Part shown: positions 28,131-38,559 of the stretch, piece after piece | Position numbering within the stretch: position 1 is the first letter of the stretch | Layout of the letters: each line of letters starts with the position of its first letter | DNA from: Leidyana gryllorum EB-2025a | Taxonomy: Eukaryota; Apicomplexa | NCBI GenBank assembly: GCA_048772705.1 | Contig: JBLWGC010000220.1 | Span: forward strand, 1 to 54,642 | Length of the DNA: 54,642 bases | Reading direction: 5' to 3' | The notes under the pieces: model-generated | The model's input: the letters and a program-made list of their open reading frames with translations, nothing else | The model's database searches: none | Told to the model about the DNA's origin: nothing | Made by a program: the position numbers and the translations under genes

Positions 28131-29618
28131 CTAAACGGATGTGTTGGTCGTCATTGAAGTGGATTCGTCTCCAATTGTGGACTCGGGAGGTATTCTTCTC
28201 CCTAACTTGTCGGAAAACTCGAAGCCCGGGCCAATCTCAACCTCATCGACCCACTTTATTGATGCCCGAATGGGGTGAGGGTCAGAGTCGCCCTTAATGT
28301 CAGCGAGCATCTGGTTGAAATATTGCTGCACCGAAGCGAATGCTCTGAGGTGCACATTATGTTGAACGACGGTGACTCGCTTTGGCTCATAGTCACGACG
28401 CTTGTTTTGAGCATCGGCGTGCCCGCACAGTAGGCGGCACAGAGGTTCCCAGGCTTCAAAGGCAATGTTCGAGTGAGATAACAAGTAGGTGAGGACTGCT
28501 GCCTTTGGATTTGACGACTTGGTTGGATCTGATGGAACTCTGATCAACAATTTTCTGCTCGACTGGCGATCGTCGTTGTGGTCATTAGTCCAGTCCGTGC
28601 CTTTGATCCACCAGTTTGGACCTTTGGCACCGATCAAAACACAATTGCCTCCTGTGCCGAGCCAAGTGTCAAAATGGCGGGCTGTGGACCGAATGGTCAA
28701 GGTGGGGAGGCCATCTCCCAGATCCGGTGCATTGACTCCAGCGGCTGGGTGTGTTACCACACTGATGCGACCTTCTCTCCAACAATGCGAGGGAATCAAT
28801 TTGGCTTCGACCGCCCCTCGAATCACATATGGGAGGTACTCCTCCTCGGACTCAGGAATTGACCCCGAGACCCCGAAGATGCGCCTTTCGTGCGCAAGGG
28901 GGTGAGGGTAGAAAGGTAATGACGAGTCATAGTTAACATTCACCTCGAAACGACTTTCGAAATTAGACGAGAGCAGTTCATCCAGCCACTCTCCTGTCCC
29001 CCCCAGCGAGGGCGGGGAGCGCCAGATCTCATCCGCACCAAACTCCTCCCGAGGGAACTCTCCTCGGAAGTTGAGGTACAGAACTGCCTTCCTCGGCTCT
29101 TCAACCGTGCGAACTAAGACAGCATTGGGACCCGAGACACTGCTCATCGGATAGACTTCAATCGACGTATTCGGGATCGTCAACAGTGTCTCTTTTGCAT
29201 TCTCCGAACAAAGTCCGTTTAGAGATAACCAATTACCAATTGTCTCTTTAAATAGTGAATGACTCAAAGCGAAGTGCTGTAAAGATTCCTTTCGTCGCTC
29301 AGCCTCCTTCTCCTCGGAAATATCTCCGTCAACTTGGAATGATCCCCGGCAGGGGGGCTTCGGGCGTCTGGAAGGTCCGGGTCTCGACGTTGCCACCTCG
29401 AGCAGAGCTTCAGTCTGCACGCTCTGGCATACTGTCTGTCGAGGCGCATCCTGGACGACTGGTGGGGGGGCAGCTGGTGGCAGACTCGGCTGTGGACGAG
29501 CGGGATTCTGGATCTCGAATGTCCTCCAGACCTCCCCGCTCGCCACCAAACAAGAGACCACCTCGAGCAACCCCTCGCTCGACGGGCATCCGACCGCTGG
29601 GAATCGTGAAGGTCGCAT
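28131..29618 (-). CDS. Cluster gene H: leader plus C-to-H-type domain
   Basis: 495 residues from the ATG at 29618; an in-frame extension upstream of it lacks family similarity. The leader is MRPSRFPAVG followed by EGLLEVVSCLVASGEV. A Pro-rich variable segment is followed by the same two globular regions as gene G: HSLFKETIGNWLSLNG, TSIEVYPM, NAVLVR, AVLYLNFRG; then SNFESRFEVNVNYDSSLPF, IFGVSGSIP, AVEAKLIP, GVNAPDLGDGLPTLTIR, WLGTGGNCVLIG, NWWIKGTDW and IAFEAWEPLCRLL. It is the first gene of the same-strand series in transcriptional order. Function unknown; the conservation of boxes with free variation elsewhere suggests a structural or binding role rather than a known enzyme. Confidence 0.88.
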   Translation of the reverse strand: MRPSRFPAVGCPSSEGLLEVVSCLVASGEVWRTFEIQNPARPQPSLPPAAPPPVVQDAPRQTVCQSVQTEALLEVATSRPGPSRRPKPPCRGSFQVDGDISEEKEAERRKESLQHFALSHSLFKETIGNWLSLNGLCSENAKETLLTIPNTSIEVYPMSSVSGPNAVLVRTVEEPRKAVLYLNFRGEFPREEFGADEIWRSPPSLGGTGEWLDELLSSNFESRFEVNVNYDSSLPFYPHPLAHERRIFGVSGSIPESEEEYLPYVIRGAVEAKLIPSHCWREGRISVVTHPAAGVNAPDLGDGLPTLTIRSTARHFDTWLGTGGNCVLIGAKGPNWWIKGTDWTNDHNDDRQSSRKLLIRVPSDPTKSSNPKAAVLTYLLSHSNIAFEAWEPLCRLLCGHADAQNKRRDYEPKRVTVVQHNVHLRAFASVQQYFNQMLADIKGDSDPHPIRASIKWVDEVEIGPGFEFSDKLGRRIPPESTIGDESTSMTTNTSV

Positions 29619-30747
29619 AGTCCAAAAAAACAAATCTGGTCGTCCTGCAACCGACAGCGAATCGGTTACAATAAACAGCCCTCGCTTGAAATCGAACCGG
29701 CATATGCAACGGACCAGAGGCTTGGGCCGACACAATTTGGCTGCAGCTCCCAGTCAGACCCTCTATGCACGTAGTCGATCCGCTTGGGTCCCCGAGTGAA
29801 TTCCTTGTGACTCGAATTGTACCGTTCCTGAACCTCTCCCAGTCAGTCGCACAGGAGGCTCCGCTAATCTCAGTTTTATTGATCTGACCTGTGTCGCTGA
29901 CAACAGCCACCTTTTGCCGATCCATGCCGCTTCTGTGAGCTCCCATAGCGGTAGGAACCCCAGAAGTTGGGTCCAGTTGCCCTCATTCAGCATTGATAAG
30001 CACCTGAGGACCGGAAAGCTTGTCTGCACACACTCATGTGCGACCTGGAGCGATAGTCCGGGCAATGTTGTGCAGTGATGCCGGAGGGGATGTTGTCGGG
30101 ATTTCCCGGTGTAAACTTGAAAACGAGCACTTTACCGACCGAGACACGCCGCACAGAGATGCTGACCACTTCGTGCTCGATATATGCAACGATACAAACA
30201 CGTTTGCTTAGCGAATGGCTTTTCAATTCAGATCGCAGCGCCGCACACTGTATAGCAAACGATACCGACAGTCCGCATGTAAGTCCTGAGGATGTCCACA
30301 ACGATTGAGCAGAGCCATGGAGTGCCGTACTTGGTGTACAAGACAGTTTGGGACCCTTCAGCAACCGCTTCCATCATTGTAGGTAGTGAGAGATCCCACG
30401 GGTTCACAGTCGGCTGCTCTGCACCCTGTTCGGGAAGTCTTATGGGGTGTTCATTTTACGACATTCGACGTTGGCGTACTCTTTCTTATCTGACGTTAGG
30501 GCTCACAAGAATTGTCTTTCAGTCTGTGTGAAGTAGTGAGCGGAGGAAGTCGTTAGATTGAAAAAAAGCCCTTCAAAAAGAGATACTAAAAGCGCTAAGT
30601 GAGATCGCGACAGCTCTTCCCAAATTGACTCGAAGAACAAACTTCGAGAGTGAGAAAGAGGATAACATCTAACTAAAAATGCTTCAGAGATCATATCCAT
30701 AATTCGAAATCAATCGTGCGGACACTCGCATAGTGGAGGGGTACTCC
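29619..30747. other. No gene recognised
   Basis: About 1.1 kb between gene H and the GH97-like gene. Short frames on both strands lack recognisable motifs. The part next to 29619 should contain the promoter of gene H, the first of the cluster; the part next to 30747 is the 3' flank of the GH97-like gene. Confidence 0.4.
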
Positions 30748-32922
30748 TCAGATGTCGGCATTGGCGCGTTCACCGACCGATTGTTTAACCAAATGACACA
30801 CAAACCCTCCGTTATCAGAGGTTATCAGTTCAATAGTATCCCCTTTGCATAGAACAGACGATTGTATGGTGTAGGCCTCTGGGTGCTCTACGCCCTGCGC
30901 GTCACTGACAATAGTAGCGTAATAGAGGGTATCCTCCTCGAGGAAGTCCAGATCGAGGCGAACGGCTCGTGGGCCGCTGGTCGATGAGATGCCGCCGATG
31001 AACCAGTCTCCAGAGACAGGAGTCTGGCGCGCGACAGTCACGAATCGGCCAATCTCGGCTTCCAGATACATAGTTTGGGACCACGTAGTGGGCAAAGCCG
31101 ACACCATAGCGAGAAGCGGGAGATGAGACATGAGGTGGTCGGGGGTATCGGCTATCAGTTGGTTGGGAGCGTAGAGGACGACCAGCAGAGCGATCTGTTT
31201 GGCGAGAGTCCCCGCGGCGTGGTGTTCGGAGAAGTAGTTTTGGCGGTTCACGATGCCCGCACCGTACTCAATGGGGGAACCGATGAGGTGGTTCCAGGGC
31301 AGTACAGTGGCGTGTGAGGGAGACAGGTTGACACGGGCGTGTGCGTTGGTGCGCCCAACAGTTGCCGAGAACAAATTGGGGTATTTTCTCGCCAAACCGG
31401 TCGGCTTGAGACCTCCGTGGATGGAGATCGAAAGTTTGTTGCGGAGAGCTTCTTCAATCACAGAGACGTAGTGCGCATTAACACTCTGACTGGTGTGATG
31501 CGGGTCACTCGAACGGGCAGCAGGTCCGTGATAGCCAACTTTAAGGGCAGAGTAGTCGTTGAGGTCCGCGGTTTGTTTGAAAGCTTCAGGGGCTTTGAGC
31601 TCATAATCGCTTATGGCCCCTCCGACTTGATGATGTTTGATGAGCGTCACATTAGCGGCCGAGGCGGCTCGGGTTATTTCGGTCTCGTCGACATCGGGGT
31701 AACTCTTGACAAAGTCAAAGATTATTTGGTCGGGGTTAGTGTTTCCAGCCACCCAGTTCTCCCATCCCTCATTCCAACCTTCAAAGGACACGGCGTCGAA
31801 TCCACGAGTGGCAGCGAAATCGATATAGTTAACTACCCGCTCAGTGGTGGCACCATGACGGTGATTGGGAGTCAACTGAGAGTAGTCAGTGACCCCGATT
31901 TCGACAGTATCGACTTCATCGGTGTAATGCCAAGTCTTCTCTCCCGTGACCAATTCCCACCAGATACCCAGAGACTTGACGGGTTTGATCCAAGTAGTGT
32001 CGGAGACCACCGATTCCTGGTTCAGATTGTAAATCATATAACTAGTCAACATTTCAGCGGGGTTGCGAGTCACCATGATACTTCGCCACGGCGTACTCAT
32101 CGGGCCACTCAGAAGTCCACAGCTGCCGGTTCCATCAGCGCTGTCTGGAGTCAGGTGGGCCTTGAAAGACTTAGCCTCTGCATCATACTTCAAGTTCATA
32201 GACGGGAAAACGTCCCCTCCGGCCTCGTGGATGTTAATGTAGACACCTTCTTGGGTCAACAGAGTGATCGGTGTTTGGACAGTCGAGTCGCCCACCGGAC
32301 GGCCACCCTCAAGTGTGGCGTCCCCAGTGATAGCAGTATCTATCAGAGTAGAAATCTCACTCAACTTGGACTCGACAAAGTTGTAGTCCTGGGCGTCATA
32401 GTCAGCCGGAGCCCACCATGCGCGATGGTCGCCGAGTACTTTGAATTCGCTCCGATCAGCCAGGAGCGGTGCATCGAGCAGTGCCTCTTGCTCGGGAAAG
32501 TCCATGTTGAAAGCAACGCCAATATCATACACTCGCAAATTTATCATCGCTTGGCGACGCACGGGTCGACTCTGAGTCGCTCGCAGCGTCAACTGGTTGT
32601 AGTGATCTTTGACCACACTCTGGTCACCCCATACTGGGCTCCACTCTTCACGGGGCATCGTGTAGAAGGGCATAATACCCGACATGGCCCAATTGTCAAA
32701 CATCGAACTCTCAGGGTAGTCCCCATTCGCCAACTCGAACCCAATACGACTGAAAGGGATCACAATCTCCGATCCCAACTTGACTTGATAGCTGATCACT
32801 CCATCGTCATCAATCTTCAACGTTCCAGTAACATTTTCGTTGGGAGAACTCATATCGAAAACCACCTCACTCTGGGCAATACCCAAAGAGATCAAACATA
32901 TCAAAGAATGCATTCTGTTCAT
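30748..32922 (-). CDS. GH97-family glycosidase homologue, probably secreted
   Basis: 724 residues from the chosen ATG (32922), which gives the signal-peptide-like MNRMHSLICLISLGIAQS; SusB-type GH97 enzymes are about 740 residues, so it is full length. The GH97 pattern is visible: an N-terminal beta-sandwich region (residues 20-300), then the barrel with GIWWELVTGEKTWHY, DAVSFEGWNEGWENW, IKHHQVGG, KPTGLARKYPNLF, PWNHLIGSPIEYGAGI and a C-terminal beta domain. Family members are alpha-glucosidases or alpha-galactosidases. From memory of SusB, its catalytic glutamates lie in HHETSG, NAHEAV and GTEY; here the matching places read HHQVGG, SIHGGL and RTNA, so usual catalysis is doubtful. GH97 is mainly bacterial, so old horizontal transfer is possible. 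An upstream in-frame extension could be another start. Confidence 0.85.
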   Translation of the reverse strand: MNRMHSLICLISLGIAQSEVVFDMSSPNENVTGTLKIDDDGVISYQVKLGSEIVIPFSRIGFELANGDYPESSMFDNWAMSGIMPFYTMPREEWSPVWGDQSVVKDHYNQLTLRATQSRPVRRQAMINLRVYDIGVAFNMDFPEQEALLDAPLLADRSEFKVLGDHRAWWAPADYDAQDYNFVESKLSEISTLIDTAITGDATLEGGRPVGDSTVQTPITLLTQEGVYINIHEAGGDVFPSMNLKYDAEAKSFKAHLTPDSADGTGSCGLLSGPMSTPWRSIMVTRNPAEMLTSYMIYNLNQESVVSDTTWIKPVKSLGIWWELVTGEKTWHYTDEVDTVEIGVTDYSQLTPNHRHGATTERVVNYIDFAATRGFDAVSFEGWNEGWENWVAGNTNPDQIIFDFVKSYPDVDETEITRAASAANVTLIKHHQVGGAISDYELKAPEAFKQTADLNDYSALKVGYHGPAARSSDPHHTSQSVNAHYVSVIEEALRNKLSISIHGGLKPTGLARKYPNLFSATVGRTNAHARVNLSPSHATVLPWNHLIGSPIEYGAGIVNRQNYFSEHHAAGTLAKQIALLVVLYAPNQLIADTPDHLMSHLPLLAMVSALPTTWSQTMYLEAEIGRFVTVARQTPVSGDWFIGGISSTSGPRAVRLDLDFLEEDTLYYATIVSDAQGVEHPEAYTIQSSVLCKGDTIELITSDNGGFVCHLVKQSVGERANADI

Positions 32923-33166
32923 CGATTGAAACAAAGTACCCAAAAAGACTCCAACCACACAATCAATATTCACAGAGCTTATCCCCACCTGTCCCAACTC
33001 CTGACACACTCCAGGAGACATACACACACACCGATCTGCGTCGCTACACTGAGGCGTGGAAGAATTTGAAGCGGAGAGTGCGCGAGAGTGCTCACTATTT
33101 GCTGCTGAAGTGAAACTTTGTTATAGACTTTGTGGAGTGGGATTTTAGCTCGAAGGACGACACATC

Positions 33167-33322
33167 ATGGGATTGATCAAACGAGTTTTGGGACCCAAGC
33201 CGAAACATGGACATGGGCCCCCTCCTGCTCACGGTGGTCCAGGTCCTCATCATGGAGGGCCTGGCGGGCCGGGTGGACATGCCGGAGGACCGGGAGGTCC
33301 TGGAGGACCTCCTCGTCGTTAG
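33167..33322 (+). CDS. Small Gly/Pro/His-rich peptide
   Basis: Fifty-one codons, starting MGLIKRVLGPKPKHGHG and ending GGPGGPGGPPRR. It shares the Gly/Pro-rich body, the GGPGG runs and the dibasic RR end with the two peptide genes near 1.0 and 1.6 kb, but is richer in His (six) and has a different, amphipathic N-terminus. It stands alone between the divergent GH97-like gene and the end of the VWA gene. Gly at position 2 would permit N-myristoylation, but position 6 is Arg rather than Ser or Thr, so this is weak. Metal binding through the HGHG and HH motifs is possible but unproven. Not a known family to me. Confidence 0.6.
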   Translation: MGLIKRVLGPKPKHGHGPPPAHGGPGPHHGGPGGPGGHAGGPGGPGGPPRR

Positions 33323-33675
33323 ATTGTTGCGAGTTGACACTTTTTGTTGGTTAATTGATCGTACATTTGCTCATTTGAACACAAGTTTTTGGCGCGAACG
33401 AGATAAGTGATATCGAACTTCGTGCCCTGACGGGATGTCTCATTATTTCGTCAGCAGTCAGTCAGCCCGCTGCCACCAACTTTCCTCAACAATCCGTGAA
33501 TGAGTGGCTGAGTGCAGAGAGAGAAGGCAAAGAGAGTGTGGAAGCAGAGCAGGCAGAAATGATTTCCCGTGTATATATATTCAGTGTGGTTCGATCGGTT
33601 CACTACTATTCAAGAGAAGAAAATCATTGGTTTGAAACTAATGGACAACAGGATCCTTTAAACCTTCAAATGAGC

Positions 33676-34899
33676 TCAAGCGATGTCGATGACTGCGGAC
33701 TCAACTTCACCACCAATGTACACCTTGACACCGTGGTTGCAAGGATCCGGGCACGGGACGCAAGGCGGGCACGGGTCAGTGCCAGGAGGGCAGGTAGGGC
33801 ACTCCACAGCCTCAGTGCTGCCCACCGGAGTCACAGTAGGAGCCTCAGGAGTTGTAGTCGTAGTGGGCTGAGGAGTGGTAGTGGTAGTGGTAGTGGGCTC
33901 CGGGGTGGTCGTACTAGTAGTCGTGGTGGTTGTGGTGGTTGTGGTAGTGGTCGCCTCGGTAGTGGTGGTGGTGGTGGTAGTAGGCTCAGTGGTGGTGGTC
34001 GGAGCCTGAGTGACCGGAGGCGGCAGAGAGGGGAATGGAGTGGGAGTGGTCGGGGAAGCGGTAGTGCTCGGACAGGCGTACTCGGTTACGGCAGCCAAAG
34101 CCCTGAGGACACCATCGAGCAGATCGCTGGAGTCTTCAGAGATGAATTGGTAGAAACCAGCGGGTTGGCCGAGGAACTGCTCGTTGACCCACTTCCATCC
34201 AGCGACAATCTCGGGATCTTCGGGAGTGAGGATGACGAGATAGAACTTGGCCGTCTCCACGGCGGTCTTCATCTGGTCGAGAGTCGGATAGTCCTGGAAG
34301 AGGCACTCATAGTCGACATCGCCGGTGGAAATGACACCACTGTTGGGTCCGAGGTTGCGCGGGAGATCAGGGAAGAGGGCAGCAGGATAGTGGTCGATGT
34401 CGCCGGGGAGATGGGGGAGGGCATCAGTGGACATGATGACAAGACGAGCGCCGGCTTCGCCCTCTTCGGCGCGGCTGTTGGTGGAGGCGAGCTTCCTCCA
34501 GCCGACGGCGGGGTCGTAGGCGAGGTTGATGAGGGCCTGGTACTGGGCCTCGGGGAGGTCACCACCACCAGAAGCGTACAAGAGGCTGTAGGCCCACTGG
34601 AAGTCGCTCATGTCACCACTGAGTTTGCCGTCTCCGAGTTTGTAGCAGAAATCGGAGGTCTCGCCGAGAGGGTAGTAAGGCTTATCCTTGAACTCGGCGA
34701 CTCCGAACCAGGAGTTGGGGTGCATCTCGAGGATGGTGTCGACCATATCGGGGATCTGAGCCTCAACGTTGGGGAGATCATCATCGAAAGAGCCGGTTGT
34801 ATCCTGTAGGAACATGACATCCAAAGGCAAGTAGCACTCCTCGTCCGCCTTGACGGAGAAGACGGCACCGAGAAGAGTGAAGCCAGTGGAGAACTTCAT
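33676..34899 (-). CDS. VWA/integrin-beta-like surface protein with Thr-rich stalk
   Basis: 407 residues. A signal peptide (MKFSTGFTLLGAVFSVKA) is followed by a domain of about 240 residues resembling the integrin beta inserted (VWA) domain: LPLDVMFLQDTTGSFDDDLP with a metal-site DTTGS at about residue 33, then NSWFGVAEFKDKPYYPLG, QYQALINLAYDPAVGWR, RLVIMSTDALPH. Next is a stalk of about 90 residues made mostly of Thr and Pro, probably O-glycosylated, then a Cys-rich tail (CPTCPPGTDPCPPC, CPDPC). No membrane anchor is seen after the tail. It is likely a secreted or cell-surface adhesion protein. The Thr-rich part is encoded by imperfect trinucleotide repeats (33850-34000) and should vary in length. 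Confidence 0.85.
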   Translation of the reverse strand: MKFSTGFTLLGAVFSVKADEECYLPLDVMFLQDTTGSFDDDLPNVEAQIPDMVDTILEMHPNSWFGVAEFKDKPYYPLGETSDFCYKLGDGKLSGDMSDFQWAYSLLYASGGGDLPEAQYQALINLAYDPAVGWRKLASTNSRAEEGEAGARLVIMSTDALPHLPGDIDHYPAALFPDLPRNLGPNSGVISTGDVDYECLFQDYPTLDQMKTAVETAKFYLVILTPEDPEIVAGWKWVNEQFLGQPAGFYQFISEDSSDLLDGVLRALAAVTEYACPSTTASPTTPTPFPSLPPPVTQAPTTTTEPTTTTTTTTEATTTTTTTTTTTTSTTTPEPTTTTTTTPQPTTTTTPEAPTVTPVGSTEAVECPTCPPGTDPCPPCVPCPDPCNHGVKVYIGGEVESAVIDIA

Positions 34900-35199
34900 T
34901 GTACTTGAAAGACGACTTGAAAGAAGAAGTAGTGGAAGTAGATGAAGAAGAATGAGAGAAGATGAGTTGCTGCTGTTGTGATCTATTGAACGAGGGGGGG
35001 GATGGGAGACGCCGTCTCTGTCTCAAGTCGCACACAAATGCAGCAGAGTCGCACACAGGGGTGGTGGTTTGGAGATGGAGGACGACATTTTGGTGGTTGG
35101 TGAAATGGATTGTGGTGGGTGTGTTGTAAATAATTGAATGGATTGAGATGTAAGACGAGTTATAAAGGCCCCCCCTGTTTTGTTTGAGCGAAAACTGAT
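34900..35199. other. Upstream region of the VWA gene, no gene seen
   Basis: No open frame of note. It should contain the minus-strand promoter of the VWA gene. A GA/GAA-rich stretch lies near 34915-34965. Confidence 0.4.
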
Positions 35200-35646
35200 C
35201 TAGTTGTGGTTGACATCGGCTGGCGTCTTATCTGGAATGGTTTGTCTTGACCTTGACGAGAGTAGGAAGCGGTTGGGTCTGCGTACTTCCATTCCAGTGG
35301 TCACAGTGTAGCCAGCCGTTCGTTCGACTCGGAAGGGATGGACGTGAGGCGTATCGAACTGTGTAGAATCTCGTCGGCTTCTTGGTAGTACCGGACACGA
35401 CGACTTGCGTGAGTAGGAAGAGGCGGGGGACGACGCGCTGCCACCGTTGCTCGAATGATCGGGATTGGGATGTTTGCTGTGATCTCTTCGGCGAGGGGGG
35501 TGAGAAGTCATTGCGCGCTCCTTGGGCGGCGGTAGAGGCACATGGGATCCTCCAATAGAGCACCTCCTTCTAGAAACTTGAGGGCATTGAGGCAGAGGGG
35601 GGGGATGATTCTGTTGATGCTGAAGTATTATAGACCGTTCACTCAT
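35200..35646 (-). CDS. Hypothetical basic, low-complexity protein
   Basis: 148 residues from an ATG at 35646 in a favourable AACAAAA context to a TAG at 35200. The protein is rich in Ser, Pro, Arg and His (PPPLPQ, RRRDHSKHPNPDHSSNGG, SSPASSYSRKSS) and has no recognisable domain, signal peptide or membrane segment. It lies 25 bp after the stop of the ADH gene on the same strand. It could be a real small gene or chance coding in a 3' region. Confidence 0.4.
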   Translation of the reverse strand: MSERSIILQHQQNHPPPLPQCPQVSRRRCSIGGSHVPLPPPKERAMTSHPPRRRDHSKHPNPDHSSNGGSASSPASSYSRKSSCPVLPRSRRDSTQFDTPHVHPFRVERTAGYTVTTGMEVRRPNRFLLSSRSRQTIPDKTPADVNHN

Positions 35647-35671
35647 TTTTGTTGGGCATAAGATATATCTA

Positions 35672-36824
<1,153 letters not shown>

Positions 36825-37346
36825 ATGAGTACAGTCCGCGTCACTGTGAGTCTGAACTGTATTTTTATTTGCCCATAATCTGCTGTCTCGCGCAGGTCAT
36901 CACATCGTTCGGCTGCATATGCTGCGGGTGCTGTCAATGTCAAATATGCGGTAAAGGTGAGCAGTCTGCACACATCGATCCACACCCAGATCTCTCTGGC
37001 AGGTCGCAAGTATCAGGTTTCACTCCGCAACACCGACCTGGTGGAACTAATCTGGGAAGGAATGATTGAGCAGAACCCCCAAATACGGGACCGTGAAGTC
37101 AAACCCGACTTATATTTCGGCAAAGAAAAGCTCGAATTCGACAGAAGAGTCATCAACTATGACATGAAAGATGGCTCCGAGATACTATGTAATATGCCAC
37201 CCAAACTATGCTGTGTTTCGGAGTTCCGCAAAGCCCCCAAGAAGGTCAAGAAAGACGCAGCGGAGAATCTCACCCCCACCGCACAGAAGGTCATGGATGA
37301 TCCCGCTGCGACAGGAGACAACGACGACGAAGAAGAGCAAGTTTAG
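36825..37346 (+). CDS. Small ubiquitin-fold-like protein, exon model tentative
   Basis: Three exons proposed: 36825-36845, 36896-36950 and 37003-37346, giving 139 residues with consistent phases and GT-AG introns of 50 and 52 bp. The last exon is solid: GRKYQVSLRNTDLVELIWEG followed by DLYFGKEKLEF, INYDMKDGSEILC and an acidic, Lys-rich tail ending DDEEEQV. The strand-helix-strand order and DGSEI turn suggest a beta-grasp (ubiquitin-like) fold, an inference only. The first two exons would give MSTVRVTVITSFG then a Cys-packed CICCGCCQCQIC, which is odd, so the middle exon may be wrong; skipping it breaks the frame. The MTAP-type gene starts 48 bp downstream. Confidence 0.5.
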
Positions 37347-37393
37347 GAGAGGTACTTTTTTTATTTACACATTCATTGTATCATTCATCTATC

Positions 37394-38442
37394 ATGTCTA
37401 CTGAGAAGAACATTCAGGTTGGGTTCCTCGGCGGCTCCGGCCTCCAAGCCTTGGGCTCTTCAACTGAAAATGAGAACAAAGAAAATGTCCCCGCATCTAT
37501 CACTCCCAAATTCGATCACTTCCCCTGGGGAAACCCCTCCTCCCTCCCCGTCACCAAGACATTGGCTGGCCGCAAGGCCGTCTTCATCAACCGACATGGC
37601 CCCGGACATCACATCCCTCCCCATCAAGTCGACTACAGGTCAGTTTCCCCAGTCGTGTGTGTTGTGTGGCGGTGTCTCCGTCTTCCCGCCTTGTGCAAGA
37701 CGTGTGTCGTTCACGCCTCACCCAGCGTTGATATCACCTTCATTTAATGTGCAGAGCCAACATTGCTGCCTTGAAGCAAGCCGGTGTGACTGACATTGTT
37801 GCTTTCTGCGCTGTGGGTTCTCTAACTTATGATTACATGCCCGGCACTTTTGTTATGGTCGACCAATACATTGACCGGACCAAGAATCGCATCAACACCT
37901 TCTTTGAAGATCATGGGGTTGTAGCCCACGTGTCACTCGCTGATCCGACTTGCAAACGATTGACAGAGACGATCAAGAAGGCGGCTGCCGAAGTGCCAGA
38001 TCTGGTTATGAAGACTGGCGGTGTGGTGGTGTGCATCGATGGTCCTCAATTCAGCACTCGAGCTGAGGCTAGCGCCTACATTAAGGCTGGCGCTAACATT
38101 GTTGGAATGACAACATTGAGCGAGGCGCGCTTGGCCCGCGAGGCTGGAATGTGTTTTGCGAACGTTGCCATGATTACCGATCTGGATTGTTTCGACCCAG
38201 ACCGTCCTCATGTGACATCTGATGAAGTTGTTGGAACCATGCACAAGAATGGAAATTTCGCTGCCAAGCTAACCGAGGCAGTCATGCGAACTTACGTGGA
38301 GAAAAACCGACCAAACTGCCCGAATGGTTGTGACACCGCAATCAAGACGGCTGTTTGCACGATGGGTCAACTAACTGACGAGAAGAACGCCTTGGCAAAG
38401 TACCGCATTCTCGATGCGGAAGTTTTCGCCGAGAAGAAATGA
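37394..38442 (+). CDS. MTAP: S-methyl-5'-thioadenosine phosphorylase (purine nucleoside phosphorylase family)
   Basis: Two exons (37394-37638, 37755-38442) with a 116 bp intron; 310 residues. The product splits methylthioadenosine with phosphate to adenine and methylthioribose-1-phosphate in methionine and purine salvage. Visible motifs: FLGGSGL at the N-terminus, phosphate-site NRHGPGHHIPPHQVDYRAN (the intron falls in the Arg codon), ACGSL-like FCAVGSLTYDYMPG, the VMVDQYIDRT box, VVCIDGPQFSTRAEA and IVGMTTLSEARLAREAGM, then ATDYDCW-like ITDLDCF. The GMTT and the second-Asp segment are typical of the family; I cannot separate MTAP from a close nucleoside phosphorylase with certainty. The intervening extra residues after SLPVTKT are not unusual. 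Confidence 0.9.
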
Positions 38443-38559
38443 TTTTCGTGTATGATCGCACATGTGTGTGTGTGCTAGTGGCCGAGTGGTGGGGTGGTTC
38501 GGCACCACACGGTGAAATTGAGTTATTTATGAACAAGTGACCGACACCATTTTTTGTCT

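Noticed and set aside
29619-30747. A further degenerate copy of the leader family upstream of gene H
   Set aside because: A CVLRC-like stretch is seen in a short minus-strand frame, but none of the family boxes follow.
31339-33069. Plus-strand frame of 576 codons
   Set aside because: Antisense of the GH97-like gene, with no recognisable motif; the minus-strand frame matches a known family over its full length.
33496-34809. Plus-strand frame of 437 codons rich in Arg, Ser and Gly
   Set aside because: Antisense of the VWA gene; its low complexity is the mirror of the Thr-rich stalk.
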